From NCBI GenBank assembly GCA_032718475.1, contig JAUCBJ010002511.1, forward strand, positions 1-27,740: a stretch of 27,740 bases of DNA, written 5' to 3'. A program made the position numbers and the translations under genes. The stretch's first letter is position 1. Each line of letters starts with the position of its first letter. This document shows, in pieces, positions 10,163 to 19,575 of this stretch. Source of the stretch: Nemertoderma westbladi. Lineage: Eukaryota > Xenacoelomorpha > Nemertodermatida > Nemertodermatidae. A model generated the notes under the pieces. The model saw nothing but the letters and a program-made list of their open reading frames with translations, was not told the origin of the DNA and did no database searches.

Positions 10163-10462
10163 TAGTAAGTAGTAGGAGATAGAAAGACTTTGTAGTGAAA
10201 TAGTGAGCGAAAGTAATAATTGTGAGTGAGAGCATTACTTTTTTCATTGTTTTTTTTTCAGATTAAATTTTTTTTAGTTTGTTCTTTCAACCTGAAAATG
10301 GTACGATTTCCTTTGTGAAGACATGCTGAGAAAGCCACCTCATTTCCATCTAATCATCCGCTGCAATGTATGTAACTAAAGTCAGTAGTAGTTTAAAATA
10401 TTTATTTATTAATCATTAATATTTATAATTAATTACAAATAATATAAATATAGTTGACATAC

Positions 10463-10657
10463 CCACGCCTCGCATTTTTTTTCCTTGCATCCATATCTTC
10501 AATGCTATCATTACACAAAATATCGAGGCAACGACGCCAAAAACCGCAGTTGGAACGAGGAAAAGGTACGTCCACGAGGGTTCACCAACGGTTACACCAT
10601 CGAAACAAATTGCAGCAATAGTCGGCACATGTGGCCTAATGTAGGCTAAACTCAATC
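10463..10657 (-). CDS. Class A GPCR, exon 3 (end of TM4, ECL2, TM5)
   Basis: The 195-bp exon lies between an acceptor (TTATTTTTATAG, ending 10658) and a donor (GG|GTATGT, intron starting 10462). It starts with two bases (GA) that complete a Gly codon from exon 2 and ends in phase 1. It encodes residues 156-219 of the assembled receptor. Visible are the ECL2 cysteine in AAICFDGVTVG (C172), a TM5 segment from WTYLFLVPTAVFG to CVMIALKIW with the conserved proline (P190), and a basic start of ICL3 (MQGKKMR). The intron-exon phases join it perfectly to exon 2. TM6 and TM7 are not found in this window. If the donor were not used the protein would end 12 codons later, giving a truncated receptor. 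Confidence 0.9.
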
Positions 10658-11788
10658 CTATAAAAATAATTTTATTAATAGATTGAAATAAACCATTATA
10701 TTGCATGAGTATAATATTATTTGTTAAGCATTCAATTTGTTGTTGTTATTATGTCACACCAAATCGTTTCTCGTTTCCCTGTCACGTTTAGCAGATAGGT
10801 TTTATCATCAGAAGATCCAATAAGAGGAAACACAAAAATGGGATACTAAAATTATCGCGCTCTCGTCACCGTGGTAATCATATTGATACAGTCCGGAGGG
10901 CGGGTTGACCTCAGGTGACTAGTGAAATGAATATTGTTATATTATTGAATATGGTTATTACACGTTTTCTCCCAACAGGGCTTCTTCAGGTAATTATGGA
11001 ATTATTATGTAGGAACAGAGAAACTCCACTAAAACTAATACAGGACTATGTAAGGTCTACTAACTCAGTACAGCTGTGTACCGGTACAGAGTTGGACTAA
11101 CTACTTTCTGACTGCTAATCTACTGTATTACTAAGCTAATAAAAAGCATTGCACCTAGATTGAATTGTTAAAGGCGTGTGGTTTCAAATTGCGGAAAATA
11201 CATTAGTTAGCAATAGTACATAAAACAATATAGAACACCCAAAAAAAAATATACAGAAGATTACAATTGAATAGTGCACCAAAATAATAAAAAAAAATAA
11301 TACAAAATTTTGGGTGTACTATATTTTTTTGTGTACTATTATTGCTAACCAATGTATTTTCCGCAATTTGAAACCACACGCCTTTAACAATTAAATCTAG
11401 GTACAATGCTCTTATTAGCTTAGTAATACAGTAGATTAGCAGTCAGAATGTAGTTAGTCCAGCTCTGTACCGGTAGACAGCTGTACTGAGTTAGTAGACC
11501 TTAAATAGTCCTGTCTTAGTTTTAGTGTAGCTTCTCTGTTCATACGTAATAATTCCATAATTACCTGAAGAAGCCCTGTTGGGAGAAAGCGTGTTATAAC
11601 TGTTGTTATTAATTTCATTAGTCACCTGAGGTCAACTCGCCCTACCCGAACTGTATCAATAGATAAGTTTCAAATCTCTTTTGGCTTATTTCAAAATATT
11701 GTATGTTTATGCTTCTGTCATCGGTTGGTGGTTGTCAGGAAATTTGTTGGTATAATTAATTAATTATCTGATATGATTATCTACTTGC
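10658..11788 (-). other. GPCR intron 2, a GC-AG intron
   Basis: The 1,131-bp intron begins with GCAAGT instead of GTAAGT. The rest of the donor is a perfect consensus (exon CAG, then GCAAGT), as is usual for GC-AG introns, which tolerate the C by strong pairing elsewhere. It ends in TTTTTATAG. Most of the intron is the foldback element at 10883-11659. The phase (1) on both sides agrees. Confidence 0.85.
10883..11659. mobile_element. 777-bp foldback DNA element with TA flanks
   Basis: The left arm starts TTGATACAGTCCGGAGGG and the right arm, read on the other strand, starts TTGATACAGTTCGGGTAGGG. The arms match at most positions for about 360 bp, including GTTGACCTCAGGTGACTA, CTTCTTCAGGTAATTATGG, ACTAACTCAGTACAGCTGT and GCGGAAAATACATT. 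Only about 60 bp in the middle (about 11245-11305) is unpaired. TA dinucleotides flank both ends (10881-10882 and 11660-11661), which fits a TA target duplication as made by Tc1/mariner-type transposases. No transposase is encoded, so it is non-autonomous. Small ORFs inside are chance. Confidence 0.9.
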
Positions 11789-11895
11789 CTGCAGCTGGCA
11801 TCGAAATGAAATTAGTTATCAGGAAAAGAATCAAACATTTGTGTAACTTTTGTTGTATTACTGGGTAAACCATAGGCATCATAACTGCTATAAAC
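11789..11895 (-). CDS. Class A GPCR, exon 2 (ICL2 and TM4)
   Basis: The 107-bp exon was found by looking for the piece joining TM3 to TM5. The acceptor is TTCCCGTTTAG ending at 11896. The first base (G) completes the Arg codon AG|G of the DR motif from exon 1. Then come 35 codons starting FIAVMMPMVYP (residues 120-154), giving DRF-IAVMMPMVYP, a typical ICL2. A TM4-like segment from HKCLILFLITNFISMP follows. The exon ends with one base (G) that joins GA of exon 3 to make Gly155. The donor is CAG|GCAAGT, a GC donor. Both junction phases match uniquely, which is strong evidence although the exon is short. Confidence 0.88.
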
Positions 11896-12040
11896 CTAAA
11901 CGGGAAAAAATTATATTAAAATTTAATTTCAATTTCAATTTCACATGTAATTATTAATTAATTAATTAGTTATCACCAGGCGTGGACTAAACTCTTTATT
12001 TATCTTCCCTTACATTTGTCTCAAACGTCCAGAACGCGGT

Positions 12041-12421
12041 GGACGTAATCAACGCTCATCTTTATGCTTCCCTTTTCAACCACCAATGTGTTCTCCGGAT
12101 CCAACACCCCTCGTCTCACTGAAGCAACCCTCAAAGTCACAAAGGAAGTTTCCATCAACTAAAGATTCAGATGAACTCTTGGCATCATCAGTTTCTCAGA
12201 AACTTGATGATGGAGACGTGAGAGGATCCATCAGGATATCTGCCAGTAGTAGTGCCATTACCCCCTTTAATGATGTATCTCTGGAGAAGTTGATGCCAAA
12301 GCGCCCACCAGCCCCCCCCCAGATCGGCGCACTTTCCCATCTCCAGACCCCAGTTAGCCCACTCACAGTATCTGTGATGGAATCCTGGTTGGCAAGGGAT
12401 CCCGACCGGGTTGACTTATGA
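12041..12421 (+). pseudogene. LINE fragment, region just before the reverse transcriptase palm
   Basis: One plus-strand frame reads SVSQKLDDGDVRGSIRI, then ITPFNDVSLEKLMPKRPPAPP. This matches the pattern (DGDVRGAxRxLSSxDxLAPFNDxTLxxLxxKHPPAP) that I know from the segment just ahead of the RT in an invertebrate LINE family. The match stops at the TGA (12419-12421) and no palm motifs follow. It is therefore a short remnant, probably internally deleted. A neighbouring frame also carries LINE-like words (EATLKVTKEVSIN), which points to a frameshift near 12130-12200. The LINE clade is uncertain. Confidence 0.6.
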
Positions 12422-13640
12422 CGTTTCCTATGCGTCGCAATTGCCGTGTTAGAGAATACTGATGTACGAAGGCTCAGTAAATTAAGAGTTCTGATGTCTG
12501 ATTATCGTTAATGTATAATGGGTCAGAATATAGTTATAGGTAAAATGATCACAGCACCATCAGTATTAGTTACGGCTGATGGTGAAAACTGTTTATCGTC
12601 TAACATGAATAAATGACAACTAAGTTATAACACACGTGACCATTAATATATATGTAAAGGGGGCAATACATTGCCTGTAGGCTGACATTTTTCTCTGGCC
12701 TCCAATCAATACACTCACAAAACTGACATATGATGGCCTCCAATCGTGGGACTATCTTCTCTTGGACTAGTCTCCCAATCTGGCCCCATTGGGTTTGATC
12801 TCACTACCCAACCTTGGAAATACCTTTGTTTCGGTATTCCAAGGTATGTGGCGTCTCTATTTAGATGATCGCCTCTTCATCACACAATTTTAAATTGGGT
12901 ACCATTATATCCGATCCGCCAGGCCCAATTTCTTCACTTCTCACACATCTCATTAGTCCCATAGGACTCATCCCTTATCCGACTTGCTCCCTTACATTTC
13001 CCGGATATCATACCCTTCACCACTCAACCTCACCCTGTTCTCTCATCCTCACTCTTGTTGGGTTACTACAGTCTCACATGCGTCATCACACATGACGCGA
13101 TGACTGCGGTTATTATGGTCTCGTCCCGTGGTGTTTGTCTGTCATATTGTCACTAAGACCCCCCTCCCACTAGCTCGTTGAGATGGGGTATATCTGACTT
13201 TATTCGAACCTAAGCTTGGTACTTGTTGTTGCTTATTGCACTTTAACTGATTACATTGCGCTGTATTATTTAATAAAACAATTATCAGTGCCTTGAAGGC
13301 AACTTGTCAATATTGGCAATGTTTCTGCTAATGGGCTCCTTAGTCCTTCCATTTAGGTTCCTCACCTCTCTGTCACTCATCATACCGTTTTTCTCTGCCA
13401 TCCTGCCCTCTCACCTAATCGGTAGCGCCGTTCCAAGGCCCGCATCAGATGAGGCACTAGTAATTATGATCTTAATTACTTTCGGGATAGCTATTTGTCC
13501 GACTCCATCCACTTTTGTTCATCCCCTGTCCAATTTCTGTGTCCACGTGATTTCCCTAGTTAGCATAAAATAATTTAGTCTATTAATCTTCATGTGTCTG
13601 TTCTTCTTCGTTCATGCTTCATTAATCTGACCTGTCGGTC
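12422..13640. other. No gene recognised
   Basis: ORFs here are short and show no known motif. A hairpin at 12811-12843 (CCTTGGAAATACC ... GGTATTCCAAGG) is visible. The stretch could be an old LTR or transposon body, but no repeat partner was found within the window. Confidence 0.4.
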
Positions 13641-13749
13641 TAACCCATAGTACACTCTATCTACGGTATCAAATACGTACGTAGTGTAATTTTCAAATCA
13701 AGAAAGGTTTGATCCTATTGATTCAGTATCCCATTGTACACTCTATCTA

Positions 13750-14390
13750 TAGGGTGGTACCTATGTATGTACCCTTCTAAACTGATATATGATCCCATTG
13801 AACCAGCATTAGGCATTAGTAAATATGTACTCATGCTCCCATAGTACACTCTATCTATGGGATAGTACATATGTACTCATCTAATACTGAGCATGATCCC
13901 ATTGATCTGGCATCAGTATGTATGTACTCTCATAATCCTATGTATGGTCACATTGACCCGGCATTAGTATGTATGTACTCATCTAATCATAAGTATGAAC
14001 CCATCGATCCGTCATTAGTACGTATGTACTCTTCTAATCCTATGTATGGTCACATTGACCCGGCATTAGTATGTATGTACTCATTTAATCCTATGTATGG
14101 TCCCAGTTACCCGGCAATAGTATGCATGTATTCATCTAATCATATGTATTCTCCCATTGATCCGGCATTTGTACATATGTACTCATCTACTCCTAAGTAT
14201 GAACCCATCGATCCGGCATTTGTACGTATGTACTCTTCTAATCCTATGTATTGTCCCATTGACCCGGCATTAGTATGTATGTATTCATCTAATCCTATGT
14301 ATTCTCCCATTTATCCGGCATTTGTACATATGTGCTCATCTAATCCTAAGTATGAAACCATCGATCCGGCATTAGTACATATGTATCATA
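13750..14390. repeat. 51-bp minisatellite, open in one frame
   Basis: Units of 51 bp containing ATCCGGCATTAGTATG and TATGTACTCATCTAATC recur about eleven times. The first copies (from about 13750) are degenerate. The period is divisible by three and one frame lacks stops, so 13871-14446 reads as a 17-residue repeat (MYSSNPMYGHIDPALVC type). This openness is a by-product of the period. There is no evidence of a start context, of splicing or of protein selection. Related words (ACACTCTATCTATGG) flank the array at 13740, 13848 and 14580, and one lies at 19686 near the BEL/Pao leader. Confidence 0.85.
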
Positions 14391-14400
14391 TTACATTCTA

Positions 14401-14575
14401 CATTCTTTCACGGTCCACTCAGCCTTTCATCCACTGGGGTCGATAAAATGAGTACCAGTTAAATAACTGGGAGCAAATCTTGGGATAGGAGTAGTGCCCA
14501 CCCCTACCCTCGGGTAGCAGCTATCGAAAGAGGAGCCTTCGGGTCGCCTCCGGCTTCAGCCGACTGTTTGCTTGC
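14401..14575 (+). mobile_element. SINE, Ceph-domain type, head-truncated copy
   Basis: This plus-strand copy contains GGTCCACTCAGCCTTTCATC, GGGGTCGATAAAAT, AGTACCAGTTAAATAACTGG and the tail CGGCTTCAGCCGACTGTTTG. It matches the second copy at 20339-20558 in reverse orientation almost base for base, but lacks the tRNA-like head. TACATTCTA occurs on both sides (14392-14400 and 14576-14584), a likely target duplication. It is inserted at the end of the minisatellite array. Confidence 0.85.
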
Positions 14576-14635
14576 TACATTCTATCTATGGGTTGGTACA
14601 TATGTACTCATCAGGTGTACATAATTATATTTTTA

Positions 14636-14670
14636 TTTTATTTTATTTTATTTATTTATTTGTTTGTGGG
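14636..14670. repeat. TTTTA/TTTA microsatellite
   Basis: A run of TTTTA and TTTA units lies just beyond the C-terminal remnant of the BEL/Pao pol gene on its 3' side. Confidence 0.8.
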
Positions 14671-15437
14671 TAGGGTGTATCGCCCACTTCCCACCCCCCT
14701 CAGCCCAATGTCTGGAACGATTCAATATTTTAGTGTGATTCCTCCCAGCAGGCAACACTTTCCCTCTGTCCTTCCTGTCCATCGCCCCAATCATCCCGCC
14801 GATCCTGTACTCTACGGATTTAGCTTTCCCATCTTCGCCAGGGTAGCATTCAGTAGTAGAATGCTCCCTGCTGCCATATAATGCTTCTTCCTGGAAACTC
14901 ACCTTTGTTTCGTCGAAAGCCTCCCCCTCTCTTGGTGGCAGAATGCTACTCTTCCTTCCTCATTTATACATCTCACATCTACACCTGCTGGCCTCCCACT
15001 CAGTATGTGCACTGGCTTCAAAGCTTCCAATGACCCTGGGTCACCATTCAGTATGCATAATGGTCTACCATTTGTCGCATCCTCGCACTTTGCCAGCTCT
15101 GTATTGAACAAGTGTTCCTCAACTTCCTCCTTAGTGAAGTATAATATTGGTTCTTCATGGTTCTCCCTCATCAACTGGCTGAATATCTCCTCAGCCACCA
15201 ACTCGTTTCCCTCATCCCTAATCATCGTTTCCTCTCCCTTTGGATGAATCTTCTTAATTAGTGGCCACTCCTACTTCTCATTGAGAAAGTGCGGTCCATG
15301 CTGCCGCAACTCTTGCTTTTGCGAGAAAGCATGGTGTTCGATGCCTCTCGAGAGCAAGTCTGCTGGATTGTCATCCATTGAGTAGTAGTGCCACTTATCC
15401 AAGTTAGTCGTCGCTCTTATTTTATCCATTTTATTTG
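14648..15437 (-). pseudogene. BEL/Pao pol, RNase H end and C-terminal remnant
   Basis: Reading down from 15437 one frame gives IANKMDKIRATTNLDKWHYY, then DDNPADLLSRGIEHHAF and GPHFLNEK, a TAG stop, then EWPLIKKIHPKGEE. The set ANRV..I, W.Y....DNPADL.SRG, GP.FL and WP is diagnostic for BEL/Pao pol between RNase H and integrase. The frame continues as EEPILYFTKEEVEEHLFNTE (about 15150-15090). After a further break comes CYPGEDGKAKSVEYRIGG (near 14845-14790), which resembles the extreme C-terminal PG.DG.VR.V.VR block. The integrase core is absent between these parts, so there is an internal deletion. Confidence 0.8.
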
Positions 15438-15446
15438 CTATGAATA

Positions 15447-16098
15447 TGGAGTATAATAATAATAATAATATAATTTACAAGAGCTATGTGCACTTGATGG
15501 GAGTGAACCCGTAACCAAAATACGTAGTCTTATAATAGAGTTTGTCAGTAGAGTTTGTGGTAGAAACGTTGGAGATCGGGATTTACAGGCAGGCAGTTGG
15601 AGCAAGAGCAGGTAAGTATCCAGGTGCAGGGTGAGAGTTCGTTGTATTTGGTCTTGAAAATGGTGGTTGGCTAGTCGTTGCAAGTGGTACCAGAAATTAT
15701 AGGTTGATGAAGAGTGGCGAAGTAAGGGTAGAATGAATAGCTGCGGGAGGCGGGTCGAGGTGCGGGATGTACTGCTGGAAGATAGTTTAATGTAAGGCTT
15801 CCAGTTGAATTCGTACTTCTTGTTGAGAATAGCTGATAGTAGAAGGAGGTCATGCAGTTGTAGATATAGTGATAACAGCAGTAGTTTGAGTGCGGAAAGA
15901 CATTCTTTGTTTGAGAGGAATTGAGTATCCATCTTGTTAAAAGATGTTGTAACTGCTCTATTATGAGAGTGTCCTTGTGGTTGGCGTACCAGCATTGTGA
16001 TGCGTAGGTTGCGATTGGGACGATTAGAGTTTTTTAAGTGTGTGGCTTTGCACATGTTGATGACTGTGTTTTGACGAACAGCACTTCAATGTATGGTA
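15447..16098 (-). mobile_element. L2/CR1-like LINE, 5'-truncated 3' end
   Basis: This copy matches the 3' end of the LINE at 22225-24501, in opposite orientation. Shared blocks include LSLYLQLHDLLLLSAILNKK, the TRLPQLFILPLLRHSSST segment and the final GTGCACAYAGCTCTTGTAAA followed by an ATT-type tail (here 15455-15478). It starts at CCATACATTGAAG in both. Compared with the other copy it lacks about 80 bp in the segment after LANH. It is inserted in the RNase H part of the BEL/Pao element, between GWIHNEKTR and IANKMDKI. Confidence 0.9.
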
Positions 16099-16204
16099 GC
16101 GTGTCTTCTCATTGTGGATCCATCCTAACACCACCATGTAAACCGTTCAATAGTGGTTCTCAACTATGCTCAGTATAGCATCTTCTAAAGCACCTTCCAT
16201 TGGG
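16099..16204 (-). pseudogene. BEL/Pao RNase H fragment between two insertions
   Basis: On the minus strand MEGALEDAILSIVENHY, a TGA stop, then VYMVVLGWIHNEKTR is readable. VVLGWI is the typical BEL/Pao RNase H motif (DSKVVLGWI), directly followed in the family by the ANRV block. Here that block continues at 15437, beyond the LINE insertion. The upstream side joins directly to the protease end (through the duplicated target at 16205-16216), so the RT was already deleted before the RTE inserted. Confidence 0.7.
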
Positions 16205-16216
16205 TCTCACTCCTTA

Positions 16217-16678
16217 CTACTAGGATCGGCATGCTGCATTGCAGCTGCATTTTTAAGAATGCTGTGCCGGCTTGTCAACAAAATTGCACCGCCACAACTC
16301 CCTATCACCCATGACATTTGCTAGATCATCCGCATCTTTAAGGCCAGTGTCCTTTAAGATGCGTCTCAAGAAAGTCATGGGCTGTCCACCATGCTTATTT
16401 ACTCCATGAGGCTGCCAAAGTACAAGATTATGCACTGGCTGGTCCTCACGGCGAAAGCAATGTCCTGCAAAGCGGAGGCGATTTTGTTCTAGTGTCAAGC
16501 TTGGGGGAACCAATGAGACACCTCCAATGTTATATAGTGTCTGGTTGGAGATGTGTGCATTGTACTTGACACAATGTACCCGGCGTAGCATTCTTGTGAA
16601 TTTGCCATCCAGAGATTTGGTGTCCTCAGCAGTTAGAGCCCAGCATGGACTCCCGTAGAGGAGTACTGGAACTACTAC
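16217..16678 (-). mobile_element. RTE-like LINE 3' fragment with 12-bp target duplication
   Basis: The minus strand encodes VVVPVLLYGSPCWALTAEDT, then RMLRRVHCVKYNAHISNQTL, RLRFAGHCFRRED, LVLWQPHG and LKDTGLKDADDLANVMGDRE. This is the C-terminal region of an RTE-like reverse transcriptase, homologous to but clearly diverged from the copy at 8583-10162. The perfect repeat TCTCACTCCTTA flanks it (16205-16216 and 16679-16690). The 3' end carries TCCTAGTAGTA, as in the other copy. It is 5'-truncated, typical of target-primed reverse transcription. The first Met of the ORF belongs to the target duplication. Confidence 0.92.
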
Positions 16679-16690
16679 TCTCACTCCTTA

Positions 16691-17060
16691 TCGTCGCCGA
16701 ATATGGTCTGTATCCTTTCATGGGCTGTTGGGCAATACATCCCAACTATCAGGGATACTTTCGGCACGTTGAGGTTAGGTGTCGAAAAGTCGATTGAGTC
16801 TAAATGCCAGTACTGTTCGACCTCGATCTATGTCAGTCACCTGGCATTAATATTGATGGACTCGGTAATTTGTATGGGCTCTTTGGTTGCCCCGTAGTTG
16901 CAGCCAGGCGCTACGGACCCTATCCGACACCTTCCTGTTATCATAGGAATGATTTCAGCCTTGGCAGATATGGTGGTGTCTGCCATTGTACTCGAATTCG
17001 TCTTTAGTTTTAGCCTCTTCACTCTAGCTTTCCATCAGTATGAATGCTGCTCCTCTGTCA
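16691..17060 (-). pseudogene. BEL/Pao aspartic protease remnant
   Basis: Just below the MULE-like insertion the minus strand reads MLIDRGAAFILMES. This fits the (L)LDSG(A/S).FI active-site region of BEL/Pao proteases, with an Arg where Ser or Thr is usual after the catalytic Asp. A frameshift follows and the next frame gives VKRLKLKTNSSTMADTTI, then SAKAEIIPMITGR. Further down, NLNVPKVSLIVGMYCPTAHE resembles the family's LIG.D.P end block. The RT that should follow is missing. Confidence 0.75.
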
Positions 17061-17070
17061 ATTAACATCA

Positions 17071-17987
17071 GAAAACAATAAAATAGGACATGGGGTCTTA
17101 TTCCCTCAGATACTACCTAGCATTTAGGGCCACTTGGGCCACTGTTAGTACTCAGGCACTAAGGCCCATCAAAAAACAAAATACCAAATCGATTTTAGTG
17201 CTACATAAACCAACCCAACTACCACAAGAAAAATTACACCAAACCATACAGTAACTACAGGTTCCGGTAAGTATTGCACGAAATAGGCTATCCCATAAAT
17301 TAAGAAAAATATAGGAAATAGAATATAAGTAAAATATATATAGGAAATAAAATATATATTAGAAATCCTACCGTACCACCGAACAGAGTTTAAAACCACC
17401 CACCCCCAATGTATGTTACCATCAGCCCCAAATGCATAAACATGATTTCCCACTGAATGCAACCAACCCCAATTAGCATCTACCGGTATGTACATACATG
17501 ATGGTAACATACATTGGGGGTGGGTGGTTTTAAACCCTGTTTGGTGGTACGGTAGAATTTCTAATTTATTGGTCATTGTCTTAATTTAGTGGTGCAGTTT
17601 TGTTAGGGTAAGGGTGGGGTTCGTGGCACACTGCTGATGAGGAGAACCACGAATCCCAGGGTTCAGTGTTTAAATATCCGAAACCCTTTTATTTTTATAA
17701 AATTTATTACTAAAACTTACCTTTTCGGCGGTCAAAATGTCCTATATTTTTCGTAATTTATGGGATAGCCTATTTCGTTCCATACTTACCGAAACCTGTA
17801 GTTACTGTATGGCTTGGTGTAATTTTTCTTGTGGTAGTTGGGTTGGTTTATGTAACACTAAAATCGCTTTGGTATTTTGTTTTTTGATGGGCCTTAGTGC
17901 CTGAGTACTAACAGTGGCCCAAGTGGCCCTAAATGCTAGGTAGTATCTGAGGGAATAAGACCCCATGTCCTATTTTATTGTTTTCAT
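17071..17987. mobile_element. 917-bp MULE-like non-autonomous element with nested inverted repeats
   Basis: The outer arms are about 250 bp (17071 to about 17318, and about 17738 to 17985) and nearly identical when one is reversed. They begin GAAAACAATAAAATAGGACA and continue through CCACTTGGGCCACTGTTAG and GGCTATCCCATAAATTA. The flanks are ATTAACATCA (17061-17070) and ATTAATATCA (17988-17997), a 10-bp duplication with one mismatch. Long arms with a 9-11-bp duplication fit Mutator-like elements. A second inverted repeat lies inside (17359-17424 and 17497-17564; ACCACCCACCCCCAATGTATG). No transposase is present. The 135-aa minus-strand ORF here is a by-product. Confidence 0.9.
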
Positions 17988-18017
17988 ATTAATATCACAA
18001 TCCCTCTAAAGTCGTGG

Positions 18018-19575
18018 TTGTCAACATCATATACAGTAATTAACATCAGGGTTGTTACTGACAGACTGTGCTCCTCAAACATTCTTACCAGTACTACCCC
18101 GAGTAGTACCATTCCTTACTTCTTAAGTTTACCATTGTACTTACCTCCTTTCTATGCCCTCCCAACACACATCTATGACATAGTCCAAACTTCCCAGTAT
18201 AAGCGTTTCGGTCCTGTTTTAACAACATCTGTGACTGCTCACAGTCGATCATCTTATGCGCTCCCTTTCTGTGCAGCTGACACTTGTAATTTGGATTGTA
18301 ACGCTTTCTGTGTAGCATTTCGCGTATTTTGTCCAGGTCCGACTCAGATGTTTTATTGCTTTGGTTGCATATGTCTTCCCTAGGGTGGTTGTTTCCTTTG
18401 TAGCCACTTTAATTGTTATGTCATTGGCAAGGCCACGGAGTTGTCTTGTTTACATGGCATTGTAGACTTGTAGTACCCTGAGCAGACGCATATGGCAATG
18501 ATTGCGTCACTTTCAGCTGCTCTGTGTTCTGGTTTAGGTCGGCTGTATTCCGGCGTAGGCACTTTGACGAGATTGTCCTCATTATATACTGGGTACTAAT
18601 TATTTCCGCTTCATATGTAAGGAAGCTCGACATCTTCTCTAATCCCGGTTCTGTTCCTTTCTTTTCTGGCATCGAGAAAGCTATCTTCCTCCATTTATTT
18701 CTCAGCCATGTCAGCAGGATGTACGGTCCACACGCACCCCTCGCTGACACCTGAGAGGTATTTATTACCCCCCCCCCCACCCCCTTTGTCATTAATTTGT
18801 TGCGGTGGGGCGGCCGTAGCCCCCCCCCCCCCCCATCACTTCTATTAGTGTCTCGGTTACCCCTTTCTCTACTCCTTTCTCTCTTCCAGTCGACACATTG
18901 CTTCTATCATCGTTAGGTTGGATCACCTGTGTCCCTGCCTGCGTTTCCACGCTGTCTTGGAGGCAACTTATTTATTTCATCATTATATATTATATATTCG
19001 TCATTAATTATGTTATTTTGTTCATAGTTATATTTTTAACACAATTATTTATTAAGTTATATGGATCCTCATTTTCTGCATTATTAATTTGTGTATGATT
19101 TTTTGTGCCAGTACCAGTAATATTTGGATTATTATTTATTATAATATTATTCCCTGTGAAGGCACCTTCATTGATATTAGGGATATCCGGTACGTTGTTA
19201 TTAATATTATCATTAGACACTCGCTTCCCTTTCGGCCCACTCTTTACGCTCGTCTGCTTCTCTCTTGGCCCTTTCGGCTTTCCTCACAGCCCATTCTCTA
19301 CACTCATTTGCCTCTCTCGCATCCCGCACTCTACACTCGTTCACCACCCTTTCGGCCCTTTTCTTACACTCTCTCACCAACTCCCTCTCCCTTTCTAATA
19401 AAGCACTTTCTTCCTCTAAACTTCGTTCCAACTCATTTTGATCTAGCGCAACCAGATCTAATTAACACTCCACATCAATTTCCAACACCCTTCTTGGTTT
19501 TACAGAGGATGTGGCAGACTTTTCGGTTATGGCGGATTGCCGATGTTTACTGACTTTACTAATTTTACTGGCCAT
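18018..19575 (-). pseudogene. BEL/Pao gag remnant
   Basis: The start is the ATG at 19575, beginning MASKISKVSKHRQSAITEKS. There is an in-frame TAA at 19464-19462, then a highly charged helix (ERSLEEESALLERERELV, followed by repeated REANECREWA-type units) to a stop near 19213. An Asn-rich stretch follows in another frame. A central block (LLTWLRNKWRKIAFSMPEKK, near 18690) is typical of Pao gag. A zinc-knuckle region lies at 18318-18094 (CQLHRKGAHKMIDC, then LCHRCVLGGH). After this the frame leads to VYDVDNHDFRGIVI, which would run into the protease but is cut by the MULE-like element. Several frameshifts and stops make it non-functional. The C-runs at 18764-18785 and 18820-18833 fall inside it. 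Confidence 0.82.

Larger units (their letters stand above)
14648..19575 (-). mobile_element. BEL/Pao LTR retrotransposon, dead and interrupted by three insertions
   Basis: The order on the minus strand is gag (19575-about 18000), aspartic protease (17060-16691), an RNase H remnant (16204-16099 and 15437-15240) and the C-terminal end of pol (to about 14650). The RT palm and the integrase catalytic core are missing. Three younger elements interrupt it: a MULE-like foldback (17071-17987), an RTE fragment (16217-16678) and an L2/CR1-like LINE fragment (about 15447-16098). I could not pair two LTRs by eye. A probable leader or LTR lies above 19575. Confidence 0.88.

Noticed and set aside
12865-13573. 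Two plus-strand ORFs of 76 and 89 codons
   Set aside because: They have no motif or family resemblance, and their length is expected by chance.
13750-14390. CRISPR-like regular repeats
   Set aside because: The repeats are contiguous without unique spacers and the context is eukaryotic; this is a minisatellite.
13871-14446. 191-codon repetitive protein (MYSSNP.. units)
   Set aside because: The openness follows from a 51-bp minisatellite whose period is divisible by three; there is no start or family evidence.
17169-17576. 135-codon minus-strand ORF with a membrane-like part
   Set aside because: It lies wholly within the arms and centre of the MULE-like inverted repeat.
19089-19553. Plus-strand Pro/Leu/Phe-rich ORFs
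   Set aside because: They are the reverse of the charged coiled-coil part of the BEL/Pao gag.
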